Below are positions 60,346 to 64,000 of a DNA stretch of 64,000 nucleotides, piece after piece (within the stretch, counting starts at the first letter, position 1; every line of letters starts with the position of its first letter). Position numbers and translations under genes: made by a program. Source of the DNA: Dorea_D sp963559605 (GTDB taxonomy: Bacteria > Bacillota > Clostridia > Lachnospirales > Lachnospiraceae); assembly GCA_963559605.1 (NCBI GenBank), contig CAUWLL010000006.1, positions 24,100 to 88,099 of the forward strand. The letters run 5' to 3'. Under the pieces are notes generated by a model, which saw only the letters and a list, made by a program, of their open reading frames with translations, did not search any database and was not told where the DNA came from.

Positions 60346-61845
60346 ATGATGAAGAAACTGAAATGTCTTTTAGGAACTTTGATCCTTGTAGCAGGCTTAG
60401 CAGTTTTCAGTCAGGTGCAGATCGTTCATGCGGAACAGATAGAAAAGGATGGATTTGTGTTTGACCCTTACGAAGACGAACATGCTGAATCAAAAGGTAC
60501 AGTGTGTCTGGTAGGTTATATCGGAAGTGAGAAGAATCTTGTCATTCCAGAAAGTGTGCAGGGAAAGACGGTATATGCTGTTGTGCCGCAAGTGTTTTCG
60601 GGAAATACGAAAATTGAATCTGTGAAACTGTCGAATACTGTAAAGGTAATTGGAATGTATGCCTTTTCCGACTGTACAAAGTTAAAAGAAGTACATCTTG
60701 GCAGTTTACAGTATGCGTATGAATGGCATGGCTTAGACGGAATGCTTTCGGGATGCGGTAACCTAGAAAAACTGACCATGAGTGATGAGGCGGATTTTGA
60801 TCTGACGGCAAATTCTTCGGATCATAAGTTTGATATTTTTAACCGGAATGTACGGGACAATTTGAAATATATTTACATTGGCAGCCATATGACAAGGGTT
60901 TCAAAAGAATTGTTTTATGGGACAAATCTGGAGACGGTAGAAGTTGGAAAAGGCAATTCTCTATATAGCAGTTATGGCGGCGTTGTGTATTCGGCAGATG
61001 GAAAAGAACTGATTGTATGCGGAACTTCCTATCCGAATACGGTGTACGAAATTCCCGAAGGAGTAACCACTCTTGGCTCCATCGGTTTTTCAGAATGCCA
61101 GAATATCAAGACGCTTGTAATCCCCGAGACTGTGAAAAAATCAGCAGTGAAAATTTGTGGGGGTTGGACGTCATAATCAAAACAAAGAAACATTCCTATG
61201 CGGACAATTATGCAAAACAAAACGGAATTAAAGTGGAATATAACGGCACTGCTAAGCCGGAAAATACAGTACACGTATGGGACAGTAAGTATACGACAGA
61301 GGAGGAAGCAACCTGTACATCGGAAGGAAAGCAAAGCATTCGTTGTCTGCAACTACTTATACCTACAATGGGAAAATGAAGAAACCGACAGTCAAAATAA
61401 AAACGTCGACAGGCAAGACGCTTACTTCCGATAATTACAGTGTCTCTTATTCTTCCGGCAGGAAAATGTGGGACAGTACAGTGTGAAGGTTACGTTCCGA
61501 GGGAATTATAGTGGAAGTATTACGAAGACTTTTCAGATCCTACCAAAGAAAACGTCTCTTTCCGGTGTGAAAGCAGGAAAGAAAAAGATGATTGTAAAGT
61601 GGAAGAGACAGTCGAAACAGGTGACCGGATACCAAGTGCAGTATTCAATCAATAAGAAGTTCAAAAAAGGCGTTAAGACAAGCACTATAAAAAAATATAA
61701 GACTACGTCCAAGACTATCAGTAAGTTGAAATCCAAAAAGAAATATTATGTAAGAGTGCGGACATACAAAACAGTCAAAATCAACGGAAAATCAACGAAA
61801 CTATATTCAGGATGGTCAAAAACAAAAGCCGTAAAGGTAAAGTAA
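60346..61845 (+). pseudogene. BspA-like leucine-rich repeat surface protein with C-terminal fibronectin-like module, frameshifted
   Basis: The start has a signal peptide (about 1-29, VHAEQ). LRR_5/BspA-like repeats follow (LVIPESVQGKTVYAVVPQVF, KLSNTVKVIGMYAFSDCTKLKEVHLG). At least three lesions break it. The A6 run at 61135 needs a seventh A to read VKKISSENLWGLDV. At about 61335 the frame changes with apparent loss of sequence after CTSEGKQSIRC. At about 61463 AAAA needs a further A to read GRKNVGQYSVKV. The last part (61550-61845) is a fibronectin-like module close to that of the CAP protein. Originally a secreted adhesin-type protein. Confidence 0.8.
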
Positions 61846-61890
61846 CTGATGTAGAAACGGATATTTAAGACATTATAGGGGGAAAAGCAG

Positions 61891-63856
61891 ATGAAAAAAA
61901 GAATGAAGAAAATTCTGGCGTTATCTTTGTGTCTTGGTTTGGTGATGAACGGAACAGCTTATGCGCAGACAGGTAATGCAGAAAAGGTAGAAACAAAGGC
62001 CGTAGAAGAAAGCACAAGCGAAAAGGGAACGGAAGGAGCAACTTCCGGTGTGGAGATTAATGAAACAAATTTTCCGGATGCAAATTTTAGGGAATTTGTA
62101 AAGCAGTATGATGAAAATGGAGATGATGGATTATCAGAGGCGGAAATAGCTGCGGTAACGAAAATGGATATTGACAATAGGAAAATTGCTGATTTAACCG
62201 GAATTAATTATTTTACAGCTTTAATAGACTTGTTTTGTTCAGGGACTAAGTTGACAAATTTAGAGATAAGTGGTTTGCCGGAGTTAACAATGTTGCTATG
62301 TTATGATGGTCAATTGAATAGCTTGCAAGTGGAGAATTTGCCAAAACTAAAGTATCTGGAGTGTGAAGAAAATGAATTGACAAGTCTGAAAGTGAGTAAT
62401 TTGCCACAATTAATAGATTTGTACTGTTATGACAATCAGTTGGAAAAAATAGAATTAAAAGAACTACCTGCGTTGGAGCTTCTGAGGTTTTCGGGAAATA
62501 AGTTGAAAAGTTTGGAAGTAAGCGAGTTGCCGATGTTAGAAATGTTGGATTGTTCTAGTAATCAGTTAACGAATATAGAGCTAAGCGGATTGCCTGAATT
62601 AGATAGATTGCTATGGAAATAAGTTAACAAGCTTAGATGTAAGTGATGCTCCTAATTTAGAAGATTTAAATTGTAGAAGTAATCAGCTAACGCATCTGGA
62701 CGTAAGTGGCTTGTCACAATTGACAAATTTGTTATGTGAGTGGCAAGAGATTAACCTTACATCGATGATACAAAACGGGAATCGAGTGATTGATATGAAA
62801 CAAGTACTTCCGACTGCTTTGTTGGGGAGAATTACAGAGGTAGATGATGGAAGCTATAATCCGAAGACGGGGATTTGGACATTGCCGTCAACAGAAATGT
62901 TAGAATCATCGGGGTATGAGTTTGATGTAAAATGGAGTGAGGATGCTAATGAAAGAATGAATGTAACGGTTGCTATTACATATTCTTCCGATGTTCTTCC
63001 GCCAGAACCCAAACCGGAACCTAAGCCGGAAGAAAAACCAACCCAGAAGAAAAATCAGGTGATTTCTGCTTCCAACGTTACGAAAACGATTGGCGATAAA
63101 CCATTTTATGTCGGAGCAAAAGGGACAGTAGGGGATGGTGCGCTATCCTATACAAGCAGTAATCCGAAAGTGGCAACCATCGCATCCAATGGAAAGATTA
63201 CGCTCAAAGGAACCGGTACAACGAATATTACCATTCGGGCAGGCGCAACATCTACTTACAATGCAGCGTCTAAAACCATCAAGCTTACAGTAAAACCAAG
63301 AATGGTAAGCTCTATTAAACTGTCTGCACCGTCTACGAAGATCGCGGCAGGGAAGAAAGTGAAACTGACAGCACAGATTTCACCGTCCTATGCAAGTAAC
63401 AAGGGCTTAAAGTGGAAGTCCAGCAACAAGAAGGTTGCAAAGGTTGACTCGAAAGGAAACGTTACATTCTCCAAGAAAGCAGGAGGAAAGAAAGTAACCA
63501 TAACTGCCTATGCAAAAGACGGAAGCGGAAAGAAAAAGAGCTATAAGTTCACCGTAATGAAAGGAAGTGTAAAAAAGGTTTCTATCTCCGGCGCCAAGTC
63601 AGTGAAAGCAGGGAAGAGCTTGAAACTCAAAGCGAAAGTTTCTGCTTCGAAAGGCGCGAATAAAAAGATGAAGTGGAAAAGCAGTAATACCAGGTATGCG
63701 AAAGTATCTTCCTCCGGTAAAGTGACAACTTATAAAAAAGGCAGAGGAAAGAAGGTAAAGATCACGGTATATGCGGTAGATGGAAGCAATAAGAAGAAAA
63801 CGGTAACAATTAAGACTAAGCAGTTTGTAAAGAAAAGGATAAAAGAAAATCCTTAG
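61891..63856 (+). pseudogene. Leucine-rich repeat/Big2 surface protein with a single frameshift
   Basis: Encodes a signal peptide (about 1-25), an EF-hand-like FPDANFREFVKQYDENGDDG segment, and about eight 23-residue leucine-rich repeats (for example NLPKLKYLECEENELTSLKV). At about 62614, CTATGGAAATAAG lacks one base: CTATGTGGAAATAAG would continue L-C-G-N-K-L into segment 62630-63856. That segment has one more repeat, a Pro/Glu/Lys spacer (PEPKPEPKPEEKP) and three Big2-like modules (SSNPKVATI, KWKSSNKKVAKVDSKGNV, KWKSSNTRYAKVSSSGKV). The intact form would be about 655 residues. A real indel or a sequencing error are both possible. Confidence 0.8.
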
Positions 63857-63886
63857 AAATATACTAAATGATATATAATATATGAA

Positions 63887-63943
63887 ACAGAGCTGACGTT
63901 TTATGGCTTTTTGAAAAGCTGATAAAGTGTCAGCTCTGTTTTT
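63887..63943 (+). terminator. Intrinsic terminator after the surface-protein gene
   Basis: ACAGAGCTGAC pairs with GTCAGCTCTGT, followed by TTTTTGC. Confidence 0.8.
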
Positions 63944-63957
63944 GCTTGCTTTATAGG

Positions 63958-63982
63958 AAAGTTCGACTTTCGTCGAACTTTT
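63958..63982 (+). terminator. Second compact hairpin
   Basis: AAAGTTCGAC-TTTC-GTCGAAC-TTTT, 15 bp after the previous terminator; a tandem terminator or an element leading into the next gene beyond the window. Confidence 0.6.
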
Positions 63983-64000
63983 GAATGAAAATAGCTCGCA

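Noticed and set aside
1..64000. CRISPR arrays, insertion sequences, rRNA or integrated phage
   Set aside because: No regularly spaced repeats, transposase or integrase genes, attachment-site duplications or rRNA sequences were seen.

Overview
The window reads as chromosome of a low-GC anaerobic Firmicute, most likely a gut Lachnospiraceae (the Ruminococcus/Dorea/Mediterraneibacter neighbourhood). I infer this from strong AGGAGG ribosome sites, TTGACA-N17-TATAAT promoters, tRNA genes without encoded CCA, a double-cubane dehydratase-like reductase, a nuclease-fused DinG-type helicase, and a DUF5717/DUF5716 gene pair that I know mainly from this family. No phage, insertion sequence, CRISPR array or rRNA was seen. 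The first 58.5 kb is dense and intact; the last 5.4 kb is a cluster of broken genes.

Layout. 1-1.9 kb: end of dnaK, then dnaJ. 2-5.2 kb (minus): an ABC-2 exporter (ATPase plus two permeases), divergent from a LuxR-type two-component pair (5.4-7.1 kb). 7.1-12.1 kb: a BceRS/BceAB-like module (OmpR regulator, kinase without membrane segments, ATPase, large FtsX permease). 12.15-12.9 kb (minus): ferredoxin plus a membrane 4Fe-4S protein. 13.0-14.4 kb: a DUF3990 ADP-ribosyltransferase-like gene with an HTH partner under a promoter occluded by an inverted repeat, a candidate toxin-antitoxin module. 14.7-18.2 kb: alcohol dehydrogenase, ornithine-cyclodeaminase-like protein, RidA and Mrp. 18.3-19.5 kb: a YjiM-like double-cubane protein. 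19.6-22.6 kb: a sugar-type ABC importer without its ATPase. 22.6-27.2 kb: a LexA-box-controlled operon of a radical SAM protein, a DNA metabolism protein and a nuclease-helicase. 27.4-29.3 kb (minus): YtrA-like regulator with an ABC exporter. 29.4-30.9 kb (minus): acetyltransferase and endonuclease IV. 31.1-34.2 kb: argS, a 164-nt highly structured intergenic element, and an AlaX-type editing protein. 34.3-36.0 kb: LysR regulator and a TIGR01906-type membrane protein. 36.1-41.5 kb: purL and gdhA. 41.66-41.84 kb: tRNA-Met(CAU) and tRNA-Val(UAC), minus strand. 42.0-45.2 kb: an OmpR/kinase pair with a PepSY lipoprotein and a small membrane protein. 45.2-48 kb: ispF, an Eis-like acetyltransferase and a CobD/HisC-like aminotransferase. 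48.1-53.4 kb: DUF5717, DUF5716 and a TPR-like protein. 53.5-55.8 kb: a polar amino acid ABC importer. 55.9-58.5 kb: purB and a secreted CAP-domain protein. 58.6-63.9 kb: a regulator broken at an 11-G tract and by an in-frame stop, then three decayed surface-protein loci.

Best candidates for undescribed biology: the DUF5717/DUF5716/TPR operon (an ASKHA-like ATPase with two repeat scaffolds), the SOS-controlled radical SAM/helicase-nuclease operon, the DUF3990/HTH module, the structured element after argS, and the poly-G tract regulator beside decaying surface proteins.
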